Below, piece after piece: positions 33,253-41,323 of a DNA stretch of 64,000 bases. A program made the translations under genes and the position numbers. The first letter of the stretch is position 1. Every line of letters begins with the position of its first letter. The stretch covers positions 2,046,001-2,110,000 of the forward strand of contig NZ_JAGINT010000002.1 in NCBI RefSeq assembly GCF_017876295.1. Reading direction: 5' to 3'. A model generated the notes under the pieces. The model ran no database searches. It saw nothing but the letters and a program-made list of their open reading frames with translations, and had not been told where the DNA came from. The DNA is from Kribbella aluminosa. Lineage in GTDB: Bacteria; Actinomycetota; Actinomycetes; Propionibacteriales; Kribbellaceae.

Positions 33253-33969
33253 ATGCAGACGCAGCGTAGGGGTGCGCTCGCGGCGGCTGTCGTTGTGTTC
33301 GTGGGGATCGTGGTGGCTGGGTTCGTCGTGCTCGCGTCCGCGAGTGGGCCGGTGCGTCCGGTCAGCGACAGCACACTGAAGGCGAGCCCGCGTCCGCTGC
33401 CGACCCGGATCGTCACCCAGACGCCGCCGTCCGCGGCCACGCCGTCGCCGCGGCTGCTGCCGCAGCACCAGACGCCCGGGTGGCTGCTCGGGCTGTGGCA
33501 GGCGATCGTGTACCTGATCATCGCCGCGGTCGTGGTGTTCGTCGTACTCGTGATCGTCCGGGTCGTACGCCGGATCCGGCTGCCGAAGGCGGAGCCCGCC
33601 GACGAGAACTGGGAGCGGGTCAAGGCCGAGCGGCTGGCCGAGGCGGTCGACACCGGCCTCGCACAGATCGAGAGCGGTACGGCGTCCGACGCGGTGATCG
33701 CCTGCTGGGTGGCGCTCGAGGAGGCGGCTGCGTCGGCAGGCGTCGCGCGGGAGCCGTCCGAGACGCCGGCCGAGTTCACCGTCCGGGTCCTCGGGGTCGG
33801 CGGGATCTCGGAGCCGGAGCTGATCCGCCTCGGCCGGCTGTACCGCGAGGCGCGGTACTCCACCCACGGCTCGACCGAGGAAGCCCGCACGATTGCCCGC
33901 GCCGCCCTGCTCCGCCTCCGCGACGAACTCGCCACGGCCCACCCGGCAGACGCCGAGGTCGCCCCATGA
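33253..33969 (+). CDS. DUF4129 domain membrane protein
   Basis: 238 residues: an N-terminal hydrophobic segment (about 8-30), a Pro/Thr-rich extracytoplasmic stretch, a second helix (about 80-104) and a cytoplasmic C-terminal DUF4129 domain (GTASDAVIACWVALEEAAAS, SETPAEFTVRVLG, IRLGRLYREARYSTHGSTEE). DUF4129 proteins accompany MoxR ATPases and DUF58 proteins in actinobacterial operons thought to assemble or modify envelope proteins. TAGCCT six bases before the ATG points to a leaderless start. The TGA stop overlaps the ATG of the first 40-codon ORF of the tandem cassette. Confidence 0.9.
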   Translation: MQTQRRGALAAAVVVFVGIVVAGFVVLASASGPVRPVSDSTLKASPRPLPTRIVTQTPPSAATPSPRLLPQHQTPGWLLGLWQAIVYLIIAAVVVFVVLVIVRVVRRIRLPKAEPADENWERVKAERLAEAVDTGLAQIESGTASDAVIACWVALEEAAASAGVAREPSETPAEFTVRVLGVGGISEPELIRLGRLYREARYSTHGSTEEARTIARAALLRLRDELATAHPADAEVAP

Positions 33970-34088
33970 CTGTGCACATGCCGCGACTCCGTCGCGGCGC
34001 GTCATGGGGCTGTGACTCCGGGTCTTCCCTCGTCGCTCTGGTCGCTTCGCTCCCGCCGCTCCTCAGTCCAGACCCGGAGGCCCCATGA
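33966..34088 (+). CDS. 40-residue ORF in coupling cassette, copy 1
   Basis: ATG at 33966 overlaps the DUF4129 stop (ATGA) and its TGA at 34086-34088 overlaps the next ATG. The product opens MTVHMPRLRRGASWGCDSG and contains a hydrophobic SLVALVASLPPLL stretch. All coding differences from copy 2 change amino acids, so the peptide itself may not be selected; the ORF may serve to carry ribosomes through the hairpins. Whether it is translated is unknown. Confidence 0.45.
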   Translation: MTVHMPRLRRGASWGCDSGSSLVALVASLPPLLSPDPEAP

Positions 34089-34207
34089 CTGTGCACATGC
34101 CGCGACTCCGTCGCGGCGGGTCATGGGGCTGTTGCTCCCGGTCTTCCCTCGTCGCTCTGGTCGCTTCGCTCCCGTCGCTCCTCAGTCCAGACCGGGAGGC
34201 CCCATGA
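34085..34207 (+). CDS. 40-residue ORF in coupling cassette, copy 2
   Basis: Tandem duplicate of the preceding ORF, again joined on both sides by ATGA overlaps: its start overlaps copy 1's stop and its stop overlaps the ATG of the membrane protein at 34204. It differs from copy 1 at five residues (Ala to Gly, Asp to Cys, Gly to Arg, Pro to Ser, Pro to Arg). Because the period is 119 bp, copies 1 and 2 lie in different frames. Confidence 0.45.
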   Translation: MTVHMPRLRRGGSWGCCSRSSLVALVASLPSLLSPDREAP

Positions 34208-34782
34208 CCTACCGGTGGAGTGCGCTGGAGGAGAAGGGGCCGCCGCCGGAGGTCAAGAAGCGGCGGTTGCCGAACAAGATGCTCGTCCAGCATCTCGGCA
34301 TCGCGGTGCTGGTCAGTCTGGTGCTGGTTGGGATCTTCGGGGCCGCCGGGATGGCACCGCGGCCGTTGTGGTTCGTGGCTGCGGCGCTCGGCGTCGGGCT
34401 GGTCTCGCTCGGGATCCGGCTGTTGCTGCCGGAGGTGCTGGAGACCAGCTGGCCCGGCCGGCACGACGACCGGCTGGCGGCGCTCCGGATCCGGAACAGC
34501 GACAACCGGACCCAGTTCCTCGCCACCTGGCTGCAGGAGTCGAGCCGCGAACGGCGGGCCGGCGAAGGCTCGCAGACCTTCGCCCGCCGGATCCGCCCGC
34601 TGCTGCTCGAGCTCGCCACCGACCGCCTGGTGCACCGGCACGGCGTCGACCCGGACCTCGAGCCTGACCGAGCCCGCGAGCTGACCGGCGACCGGCTCTG
34701 GGCGCTGATCACCGGCGACGACAGACGCACCGCGTCCCTCGACGAGATCGAGGACGCGATCCACACCATCGAGAACCTGTGA
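34204..34782 (+). CDS. two-helix membrane protein of MoxR operon
   Basis: 192 residues. A basic N terminus (EVKKRRLPNKM) leads into two helices (about 32-50 and 57-75), followed by a hydrophilic cytoplasmic domain with RNSDNRTQFLATWLQESSRE and a conserved-looking HGVDPDLEPDRARELTGD and LWALIT segment. I do not recognise the family, but a protein of this shape is common between DUF4129 and MoxR genes in actinobacteria. GGGAGG precedes the ATG at 34204, and this site lies in the stem of cassette copy 2. Six bases separate it from the MoxR start. Confidence 0.8.
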   Translation: MTYRWSALEEKGPPPEVKKRRLPNKMLVQHLGIAVLVSLVLVGIFGAAGMAPRPLWFVAAALGVGLVSLGIRLLLPEVLETSWPGRHDDRLAALRIRNSDNRTQFLATWLQESSRERRAGEGSQTFARRIRPLLLELATDRLVHRHGVDPDLEPDRARELTGDRLWALITGDDRRTASLDEIEDAIHTIENL

Positions 34783-34788
34783 GGGATA

Positions 34789-35763
34789 GTGACTGAGGAG
34801 CTGACGCTCGGAGAGGTTTCCGGGCTGAGCCGGCAGGTGCTGGAGCGGGTCGGCCAGGCCGTGGTCGGGAAGAGTGAGGCGCTCGAGCTGGTACTGGCAG
34901 GCATTCTGGCCGGCGGGCACGTGCTGCTCGAGGACTACCCGGGCCTGGCGAAGACGCTGGCCGCGCGGTCGTTCGCGCAGGCGCTCGGGCTGGAGTTCCG
35001 GCGGGTGCAGTTCACGCCGGACCTGCTGCCGTCGGACGTGACCGGCGCGTTCGTGTACGACCAGAAGGAGTCCGAGTTCGTCTTCCGGCCAGGCCCGATC
35101 TTCACCGGTCTGCTGCTCGCCGACGAGATCAACCGCACGCCGCCGAAGACGCAGGCCGCGCTGCTGGAGTCGATGCAGGAGCACCAGGTCACCGTCGAGG
35201 GCCAGACGTTCCCGCTGCCGACCCCGTTCCACGTGCTCGCGACCGCGAACCCGGTCGAGTACGAGGGCACGTACCCGCTTCCCGAGGCGCAGCTCGACCG
35301 GTTCATGCTCCGGATCGGCTTCGGGTACCCGAGCCCGGCGGAGGAGTGGGAGGTGCTGCGCCGACGGATGAGCCGCCGTCGCGAGGACCAGTCGGTCGAC
35401 GCGGTGACCGACGCGGCCGGCCTGCTCGCCGCGCAGCGGACCGTCGAGACGGTGACGGTGGACGACACGGTCGGTCAGTACTGCGTGGATCTCGCGACCG
35501 CGACCCGTCGTGACTCGCAGGTCCTGGTAGGCGCGTCGCCTCGTGGTTCGCTGGCGCTGCTGCTGACGGCGCGCGCGTACGCGGTGATCCAGGGCCGGGA
35601 CTACGTCGTACCGGAGGATGTGAAGACGGTCGCCGTGGCCGCGCTGGCGCACCGGATCACCGTACGGCCGGAGCTTTGGCTGCACGAGGTGACCGGGGCG
35701 ACCGTCGTGCGAACCGTGCTGGGGTTGGTGCCCGCGCCGCCCACGGTCGCGGTCGCCCGATGA
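34789..35763 (+). CDS. MoxR-type AAA+ ATPase
   Basis: A 324-residue AAA+ chaperone-like ATPase. Walker A is EDYPGLAKTLAARS, Walker B is LLADEINRTPPKTQAALLES, sensor 1 lies in HVLATANPVEYEGTYPLPEA and the arginine-finger region in QLDRFMLRIGFGYPSP. MoxR proteins mature or insert cofactors into partner proteins, often VWA-domain or DUF58 partners. Here it is coupled by an ATGA overlap to the DUF58 gene. GTG start at 34789 with a GAGGGATA stretch upstream. Confidence 0.94.
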   Translation: MTEELTLGEVSGLSRQVLERVGQAVVGKSEALELVLAGILAGGHVLLEDYPGLAKTLAARSFAQALGLEFRRVQFTPDLLPSDVTGAFVYDQKESEFVFRPGPIFTGLLLADEINRTPPKTQAALLESMQEHQVTVEGQTFPLPTPFHVLATANPVEYEGTYPLPEAQLDRFMLRIGFGYPSPAEEWEVLRRRMSRRREDQSVDAVTDAAGLLAAQRTVETVTVDDTVGQYCVDLATATRRDSQVLVGASPRGSLALLLTARAYAVIQGRDYVVPEDVKTVAVAALAHRITVRPELWLHEVTGATVVRTVLGLVPAPPTVAVAR

Positions 35764-37061
35764 GTTGGCGGCCGACCCACGCGCAGATCCGGGCGATCTG
35801 CGTCGCCGCGGTGCTGCTCGGTGCGGCCGTGCTGCTGCGCCGGCCGGATGCGGCCGTGTTCGGGTTGCCGATCGCGTTCCTTGCCGTGTGGGGACGGTAC
35901 TTCCGGCCGCACGCGCGGCCCGAGGTGCACACCGAGCTGGACGCGGACGTGCTGTTCGAAGGGCAGGGTACGACGTACCGACTGCGGGTGCCGGGGGTCG
36001 TGGACCCGGACATCGACCTGATCGTGGCGGCGTTGCCGCGGACGTTGTGGTTCCAGTACGACCCGCCGCAGGCCGCGATCGCCGAGCCGGTATCCGGCGG
36101 TGAGGTGACGCTGGAGGTCGGCGTCCGGTCGAAGCGCTGGGGGCTGCGGTCGTTGGAGCGGCCAACGGTGACGGCGACGTCGGCGGTGGGCGCGTACCGG
36201 GTCCAGGTGACGTCGGCGGAGCCGCAGGCGGTGACGACGCTGCCGTTGCGGGAAGGATTCGAGGCGGTGGACGCCGTACCGCGGCCGGCCGGCCTGGTCG
36301 GGCTGCACCGGTCGCGGCGGCCCGGCGAGGGGACGGAGCTGGCCGGCGTACGGCCGTTCCGGACCGGCGACCGGTTGCGCCGGATCAACTGGGCGGTGTC
36401 GGCCCGGACGCAGGAGCTGCATGTCACGTCGACCTGGTCGGACCGGGACACCGAGGTCGTGATCATGGTCGACACCGGCGGCGAGATCGGGATCAGCGAG
36501 GGCATCGACGGGCGGTCGTCGAGCCTGGACACCGCCGTACGGGCGGCCGCGGCGGTCGCCGAGCACTACCTGCGGAACGGCGACCGGGTGCGGCTGATCG
36601 ACACCGGCAGCCTGTTCCGCGGCGTCCGGTCAGGAAGCGGGCGCGGGCATCTGCGGCGGATCCTGGACACGCTGGTGCACGCGGACCGGCGCGGCCGGCA
36701 GCAGGACCAGGAGCAACTCGCCAGGCGGAACCGGGTCCGCTCGGACAGCCTGGTGCTGGTGCTCAGCCCGCTGCTGCGCCAGACGATGCTCGGCTACATC
36801 GTCACGCTCGTGCACTCCGGCTGTACGGTGATCGCGATCGACACGTTGCCGCCCGACGTCGCCTCGATCATCGACGTCGACGCCCACGACGTACGGTCCT
36901 GGCCGCTCGCGTGGCGGCTGCGGCTGCTCGAACGCCGGCGTGACCTCGACCGGCTCAGCGACCTCGGCGTACCGACGGTTCCGTGGCAGGGGTCCGGGAC
37001 GCTGGACGAGGTACTGCGGGACGCGGCGCGACTGTCCGCGGCGCCGAGGATCCGCTCTTGA
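35760..37061 (+). CDS. DUF58 domain protein
   Basis: 433 residues: two N-terminal hydrophobic segments (about 12-45), an immunoglobulin-like stretch and a C-terminal DUF58/VWA-like domain with the signature GTELAGVRPFRTGDRLRRIN and WAVSARTQELHVTSTWSDRD, then a MIDAS-like VIMVDTGGEIG. DUF58 proteins are the usual partners of MoxR ATPases in envelope functions. ATG at 35760 overlaps the MoxR stop. Its TGA overlaps the TTG start of the next gene. Confidence 0.92.
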   Translation: MSWRPTHAQIRAICVAAVLLGAAVLLRRPDAAVFGLPIAFLAVWGRYFRPHARPEVHTELDADVLFEGQGTTYRLRVPGVVDPDIDLIVAALPRTLWFQYDPPQAAIAEPVSGGEVTLEVGVRSKRWGLRSLERPTVTATSAVGAYRVQVTSAEPQAVTTLPLREGFEAVDAVPRPAGLVGLHRSRRPGEGTELAGVRPFRTGDRLRRINWAVSARTQELHVTSTWSDRDTEVVIMVDTGGEIGISEGIDGRSSSLDTAVRAAAAVAEHYLRNGDRVRLIDTGSLFRGVRSGSGRGHLRRILDTLVHADRRGRQQDQEQLARRNRVRSDSLVLVLSPLLRQTMLGYIVTLVHSGCTVIAIDTLPPDVASIIDVDAHDVRSWPLAWRLRLLERRRDLDRLSDLGVPTVPWQGSGTLDEVLRDAARLSAAPRIRS

Positions 37062-37606
37062 GTGCCGACGAGAGGATCACCCTCTGGCTGGCGCAGCTCC
37101 GCGCTGCCGGACGTACGGTGCTGCTGGCCCGCTTGGTGATCGCGCTGACCGGCGCGATCGCGCTTGTCGTGTCGGCCGTCCAGCCGTGGGACCAAATGGA
37201 CCTCGTTCCGTACGTCGGCGTACCGCTGCTGCTCGCCGCCGTCGTACTACCGGACTCGCTGGCCGCGATGCTGTTCATGCTGGTGATCGCCCTCGGCTGG
37301 CTGATGCGCGCACCCACCACCGTCAGCTGGGGCCTGGTCCTCACCGCGGCCGCCCTGGTGATCCTCCACCTCTCGACCGCCTTCGCCGCCCAACTCCCGT
37401 CCTACGCCCGCGTCCACCGCACCGCCCTGCACCGCTGGTGGTTGCCCGCAGCAACAGCCACCGTCCTGGCACCCCTGATCGCCGGCGCCGCCGCGCTCGT
37501 CCACCACGCCAACGTCCCCGGCTCCCTCGCCGTAACCGCCGCCGCCATCACCCTCACCGCCCTGACCATCTGGCTCACCACCGGCCAGAAACTCAGCCGC
37601 GACTGA
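37058..37606 (+). CDS. multi-pass membrane protein, last gene of MoxR operon
   Basis: 182 residues with about five hydrophobic helices (starting near residues 19, 45, 69, 90 and 130). The frame has no ATG or GTG before the first helix; TTG at 37058, overlapping the DUF58 stop as TTGA and preceded by GAGGA at 37045-37049, gives the N terminus LSADERITLWLAQLRAAG. No family recognised. Coupling to the DUF58 gene suggests it belongs to the same envelope complex. A structured terminator begins at its stop codon. Confidence 0.8.
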   Translation: MSADERITLWLAQLRAAGRTVLLARLVIALTGAIALVVSAVQPWDQMDLVPYVGVPLLLAAVVLPDSLAAMLFMLVIALGWLMRAPTTVSWGLVLTAAALVILHLSTAFAAQLPSYARVHRTALHRWWLPAATATVLAPLIAGAAALVHHANVPGSLAVTAAAITLTALTIWLTTGQKLSRD

Positions 37607-37682
37607 ACCTGCGCGCATACGGAACCTCCCACAAGCGGGAGGCTGTGCCCCTTCTGCCGGGGTTGTGTATGCCTGCAGAACC
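37605..37682. terminator. bidirectional terminator-like structure
   Basis: Outer arms 37605-37626 and 37661-37682 match at 15 of 22 positions (core CTGC and GCATAC with GTATGC and GCAG). Inside are CTCCC-N6-GGGAG (37626-37641) and CCCC-N7-GGGG (37648-37662). It lies between convergent genes ending at 37606 and 37686. TGAACCTGCG at the stop codon matches the start of the terminator near 8225. Confidence 0.65.
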
Positions 37683-37685
37683 AAA

Positions 37686-38225
37686 CTAGTCGAAGGTCTT
37701 GGCGATCTCGGTCGCCCAGGGCATGGGGATGGGGTTGGGGCCGAGCACCTGCATGGCGGACATGACGGTCATCAGCATGCCGGCGGAGAGGAACTCGCGG
37801 GCCTGTTGCGGGGTGGCGCCGGTGAGGGTGCGGATCAGGGTGTAGATGCTGCCGAAGCGTTCGCGGACGCAGTCGCCGATGGCCGGGTCGCCGCTGGCGG
37901 AGAAGCCGTGCAGGAGGACCAGGAGAATCTCGGGCTCGGCGAGCAGACGGTGGTAGTTCTGCCCGAGGTAGGACAGCTCGGGCTTCTCCTCGGCGGCCTC
38001 CCGGAAGAGCTGCTCGATCCGCGTGCAGACATGCTGTACGGCGGCCAGGAACAACTGCTGCTTGGTCCCGAACAGGCGGATCACGTACGGCTGGGAGACA
38101 CCGGCCAGCCGGGCGATCTCGTCGGTCTTGGTGCCCTCGTAGCCGGACACGGCGAACGCTTGCACCGCCGCCCGCAGGACCTCGTCGCCGCGTTCCTTCG
38201 CGGTCAGCCGCACCTTCGGAGTCAC
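37686..38225 (-). CDS. TetR family regulator of adjacent MFS exporter
   Basis: A 179-residue TetR repressor: LRAAVQAFAVSGYEGTKTDE, ARLAGVSQPYVIRLFGTKQQ as HTH, then a helical C-terminal effector domain. The GTG at 38225 has GAGGGGAACGA before it; a longer frame from 38297 would run through the divergent promoter and is rejected. It is divergent from a drug-type MFS exporter with repeated TGTTATCAGT elements between them, the usual layout of a ligand-responsive efflux repressor. The ligand is unknown. Confidence 0.88.
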   Translation of the reverse strand: MTPKVRLTAKERGDEVLRAAVQAFAVSGYEGTKTDEIARLAGVSQPYVIRLFGTKQQLFLAAVQHVCTRIEQLFREAAEEKPELSYLGQNYHRLLAEPEILLVLLHGFSASGDPAIGDCVRERFGSIYTLIRTLTGATPQQAREFLSAGMLMTVMSAMQVLGPNPIPMPWATEIAKTFD

Positions 38226-38243
38226 TCGTTCCCCTCTCGTCGG

Positions 38244-38307
38244 TTGACATGTTATCAGTGGATGCATACTCTCGTCATCGAGCTTGTTATCAGTCAATTA
38301 CAACAAG
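38244..38307 (+). promoter_or_regulatory. MFS promoter and TetR operator region
   Basis: TTGACA (38244-38249), a 17-bp spacer and TACTCT (38267-38272) form a likely promoter for the MFS gene. TGTTATCAGT occurs at 38250-38259 and 38285-38294, 35 bp apart. The second copy lies in a CTTGTT...AACAAG dyad (38283-38307). Both are candidate sites for the divergent TetR protein. Confidence 0.6.
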
Positions 38308-38316
38308 GGGTACGAG

Positions 38317-39726
38317 ATGACATCGACCGCTCTCCAGGAGAGCCGAAGGACGGTCCCGCGCGGCCTCGGTGTGGTGCTCGCGGCGGTGGGGATCCCGACG
38401 TTCATGGTCACGCTGGACAACCTGGTGGTGACCAACGCACTGCCGGTGATCAAGCACGAACTGAACGCGTCGCTGTCCGACCTGCAGTGGTTCGTCAATG
38501 CCTACACGCTGGCCTTCGCCGCGCTGCTGCTGACCGCGGCCGCGATCGGCGACCGGCTCGGCCGGCGGCGGATGTTCCTGGCCGGGATCACGCTGTTCAC
38601 GCTCGCGTCGGCCGTCTGCGCGCTGGCCACCGAGCCGTGGATGCTGACCGGCGCGCGGGCCATCCAGGGCATCGGCGCCGCGGCCGTGATGCCGCTGTCG
38701 CTGACCTTGCTGGCCGACGCCGTACCGGAGCGGCAACGGAGCGCCGCGATCGGCATCTGGGGCGGCATCTCCGGGCTCGGGGTGGCCGTCGGCCCGGTCG
38801 TCGGCGGCGCGGTCGTGGACGGCCTGAACTGGCAGTGGATCTTCTGGCTGAACGTCCCGGTCGGCGTCGTCGCCGTAGTGCTCGCCGCGCGCGTCCTGAC
38901 CGAGTCCACCGGTACGGCGAAGCGCCTCGACCTGCTCGGGTTCGTCCTCGCGACGGCCGGCGTACTGTCCGTCGTCTGGGGCGTCGTGCACGGAGCCGAC
39001 GACGGCTGGACCTCGGCCGGCGTACTCGGCACGTTGATCGCGGGCGGCGTCCTGCTGGCCGCGTTCCTCGGCTGGGAGCGTCGTACGGCGGCCCCGATGC
39101 TGCCACTGCGGTTGTTCGCGGTCCGCTCGTTCAGCATCGTGAACGTACTGGCGTTCACGTTCGCGGTGGGGGTGTTCGGATCGGTGTTCCTGCTGGCGCA
39201 GTACTTCCAGGTCGTGCAGGGTTTCACGCCGTTCCAGTCCGGCGTCCGGACGTTGCCGTGGACCGCGGCCCCGCTGGTGGTCGCACCGATCGCGGGCCTG
39301 ATCGTCGACCGGGTCGGTGCGCGGACGCTGATCGTGACCGGGCAGGTGTTCCTCGCGACCGCGCTCGCCTGGATCGCGGTGATCACCACGGCGACGACGC
39401 AGTACGGCGAACTGGTCGCGCCGTTCGTCCTGGCCGGCGTCGGGATGGGGCTGACCTTCGCGCCGTCCGCGAGCGTGGTGATGGACAGCGCGTCCGAGGC
39501 GGACCGGGGTGTGGCGTCCGGGACGAACAACACGATCCGTGAGGTAGGCGTCGCGATGGGCGTCGCCGTACTGGCCTCGGTGTTCGCGTCGGCCGGTTCG
39601 TACGGATCACCGACGCAGTACGTCGACGGTCTCGTCCCCGCGGTCTGGACCGGCGCCGCGGTGGTCGCGGCCGGTGCCGTCGTCGGGCTCCTGCTCCCGG
39701 GACGCCGGCGTTCTGCTGGACACTAA
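38317..39726 (+). CDS. DHA2-type MFS multidrug exporter
   Basis: A 469-residue permease with 14 predicted helices of the EmrB/QacA class. Motifs: LDNLVVTNALPVIKHELNAS (motif D1-like), AAAIGDRLGRRRMFLAG (motif A) and GPVVGGAVVDGLNWQWIFWL (motif C, antiporter). It would export drugs or hydrophobic metabolites with proton antiport. AAGGGG at 38305-38310 supports the ATG at 38317. Regulation by the divergent TetR gene is expected. Confidence 0.92.
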   Translation: MTSTALQESRRTVPRGLGVVLAAVGIPTFMVTLDNLVVTNALPVIKHELNASLSDLQWFVNAYTLAFAALLLTAAAIGDRLGRRRMFLAGITLFTLASAVCALATEPWMLTGARAIQGIGAAAVMPLSLTLLADAVPERQRSAAIGIWGGISGLGVAVGPVVGGAVVDGLNWQWIFWLNVPVGVVAVVLAARVLTESTGTAKRLDLLGFVLATAGVLSVVWGVVHGADDGWTSAGVLGTLIAGGVLLAAFLGWERRTAAPMLPLRLFAVRSFSIVNVLAFTFAVGVFGSVFLLAQYFQVVQGFTPFQSGVRTLPWTAAPLVVAPIAGLIVDRVGARTLIVTGQVFLATALAWIAVITTATTQYGELVAPFVLAGVGMGLTFAPSASVVMDSASEADRGVASGTNNTIREVGVAMGVAVLASVFASAGSYGSPTQYVDGLVPAVWTGAAVVAAGAVVGLLLPGRRRSAGH

Positions 39727-39729
39727 AGT

Positions 39730-40074
39730 GTGACCGTGCTCGATGCAGACGACGTACGACGGATCGCGCTGTCCTTCCCGGAGACGGTGGAGAAGCGGCG
39801 CTGGGGGCACCCGACGTTCGACGTCGCGGGGCGGATGTTCGTCACGGTCCCGGACGACCGGACGTCGTTCGCGGTCCGGTGCCCGCGGCTGGAGCGCGAC
39901 GAGTTGATCGCCGCGGAGCCGGAGAAGTTCTGGGTGCCGAAACACGAGGCGGGCTCGAACTGGGTTCGAGCCCGCCTCGCCGTGCTGGAGGACGCCGGCG
40001 AGCTGCGGGACATCCTGCTTGATTCGTGGCGGCAGGTCGCGCCGCCGGAGTTGTCAGCTGACGTTCGCCGGTGA
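39730..40074 (+). CDS. MmcQ/YjbR-family protein
   Basis: A 114-residue protein with the MmcQ/YjbR (CyaY-like fold) pattern: VRRIALSFPETVEKRRWGHP, TFDVAGRMFVTVPDD, CPRLERDELIAAEPEKFWVP and GSNWVRARL. Molecular function is unproven; often described as DNA-binding-like. The GTG at 39730 directly abuts TAAAGT (39724-39729), whereas a second in-frame GTG at 39736 lies six bases after it, so a leaderless start at 39736 is possible. The end overlaps the convergent metallopeptidase gene by 21 bp. Confidence 0.82.
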   Translation: MTVLDADDVRRIALSFPETVEKRRWGHPTFDVAGRMFVTVPDDRTSFAVRCPRLERDELIAAEPEKFWVPKHEAGSNWVRARLAVLEDAGELRDILLDSWRQVAPPELSADVRR

Positions 40075-41220
40075 CGCCGAGAAGGTGTTGCAGCTGGCCG
40101 GGTTCCCGGTCTTGAACGACTGGCCCATGAACCGGCCCTGGCTGGCCACGCTGCCGTGGTCGCCTTCCTCCGGCTTGTCGCCGGCGGTGACGACGTACTT
40201 GTTCCAGACGTACAGCATGTTGCCGTTGATCGGGTAGCTGGCCTTGTTCACCGCCAGGAACACCCCGGCGAAGCAGTTCGCCTGGAGCTCCATCCGGCGG
40301 GTCATCCGGGTCTGGCCGGCGTAGTCGGTCTGCTCGTACCGCAGCTTGCTGGCCGCCTGCAGGATGCCGGTCATGTTCTGTACGCCGTGGCCGAACTCGT
40401 GCGCGAGCGACCGGGAGTACCACATCCGCGCGTACGCCTGCGCGATCGGATCTCCGGGGTACTCCGTGTACGCCTGGACGAACACGTCGACCTTCATGTA
40501 CAGCATGTTGTTCGCCGAGCAGAAGAACGGCACGCTGATCGCACCGCCGCCGCACGGGTTGGTCACCGTGGTCCCGGACCAGTAGGTCATCTGCGGCGAC
40601 TCGAACGTGTACCCGGCCTTCTCGACCAGCGGCTTCCAGGACTGGTCCAGGCACGGCTTGAGCGCGGCCCAGTAGGCGGCCGCGTTCTTCGCGCTGGTCG
40701 GCCGGACCTTCGGCTCGTGGCAGTTCACCGAGGCCATCTGGCCGACGTTGTAGATCGCGTTCTTCGCCACGATCGTCTCGCTGGACGCCTGCGTGGGTGA
40801 GCCGGTCGAGGTCGAGGTCGGCCGTCCGGTCGGCGCGCCGGTCGGCTTCGGGGTGTACCGGGTCGGCGTCACCGGCGGCGTGGTGACGTCGTTGGCAGCC
40901 TTCCTCACCAGGCCGATCAGCGTGGCGCCGACGATACCCACGGCGACGATCGCGAAGATCGCGATCAGCGGGGCCTTCGACTTCTTCCGCCGCGGCGGCT
41001 GCCAGCCGGGCCTGCCCGGGCCGGGGCCGAAGCCCGGCCCCCAGCCGTAGCCGGGACCCTGCTGCCGCGGCGGACCGTACTGCGGCGTGTACTGCGGGGC
41101 GCCGTACTGCTGCGGCGGGCCGTACTGTCCCTGCGGAGGAGGCGGGCCTGGCTGCTGGTACTGCGGGTTCTGCTGGTACGGCGGGTTCTGGCCCGGCGGC
41201 CCGTAGGGTGGCTGGCTCAA
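40054..41220 (-). CDS. neutral zinc metallopeptidase (YpfJ-like), membrane-anchored
   Basis: 388 residues: a Pro/Gln/Gly/Tyr-rich cytoplasmic N terminus (PPGQNPPYQQNPQYQQPG type repeats), a Lys-rich junction, one transmembrane helix (about 90-112), a Thr/Pro linker, and a YpfJ-type extracellular domain with the zinc motif HEFGHGVQ preceded by YSRSLA. Four Cys residues (for example VNCHEP and NPCGGG) probably form disulfides. The natural substrates are unknown. The low-complexity N terminus resembles other actinobacterial membrane proteins. Confidence 0.9.
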   Translation of the reverse strand: MSQPPYGPPGQNPPYQQNPQYQQPGPPPPQGQYGPPQQYGAPQYTPQYGPPRQQGPGYGWGPGFGPGPGRPGWQPPRRKKSKAPLIAIFAIVAVGIVGATLIGLVRKAANDVTTPPVTPTRYTPKPTGAPTGRPTSTSTGSPTQASSETIVAKNAIYNVGQMASVNCHEPKVRPTSAKNAAAYWAALKPCLDQSWKPLVEKAGYTFESPQMTYWSGTTVTNPCGGGAISVPFFCSANNMLYMKVDVFVQAYTEYPGDPIAQAYARMWYSRSLAHEFGHGVQNMTGILQAASKLRYEQTDYAGQTRMTRRMELQANCFAGVFLAVNKASYPINGNMLYVWNKYVVTAGDKPEEGDHGSVASQGRFMGQSFKTGNPASCNTFSASPANVS

Positions 41221-41310
41221 CGCGCCGTTCCTCTCGTCCCTCGTGCTGGCATTCAGCGACCGCCACAGTATCGGCCGGCAAAGAGGTCAGCCCGCGCGAC
41301 CCCGGCCGGG

Positions 41311-41316
41311 TAGGGT
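41311..41316 (+). promoter_or_regulatory. -10 element of leaderless DUF885 gene
   Basis: TAGGGT lies 7 nt before GTG 41324, with no ribosome-binding site between them, the spacing of a leaderless actinobacterial transcript. Confidence 0.45.
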
Positions 41317-41323
41317 CGGCCAG

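Larger units (their letters stand above)
33961..34208 (+). repeat. tandem 119-bp cassette with covarying hairpins
   Basis: Two copies (33966-34084 and 34085-34203), about 95% identical with six substitutions and no indels. Each starts at an ATGA overlap. GCCCCATGAC occurs at 33961, 34080 and 34199, and its complement GTCATGGGGC at 34001 and 34120. Each copy has a second stem with 10-bp arms: CTCCGGGTCT (34016) with AGACCCGGAG (34070) in copy 1, and CTCCCGGTCT (34135) with AGACCGGGAG (34189) in copy 2. The G-to-C change in one arm is matched by C-to-G in the other. The GGAGG before each next ATG lies at the end of this stem. Confidence 0.9.
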
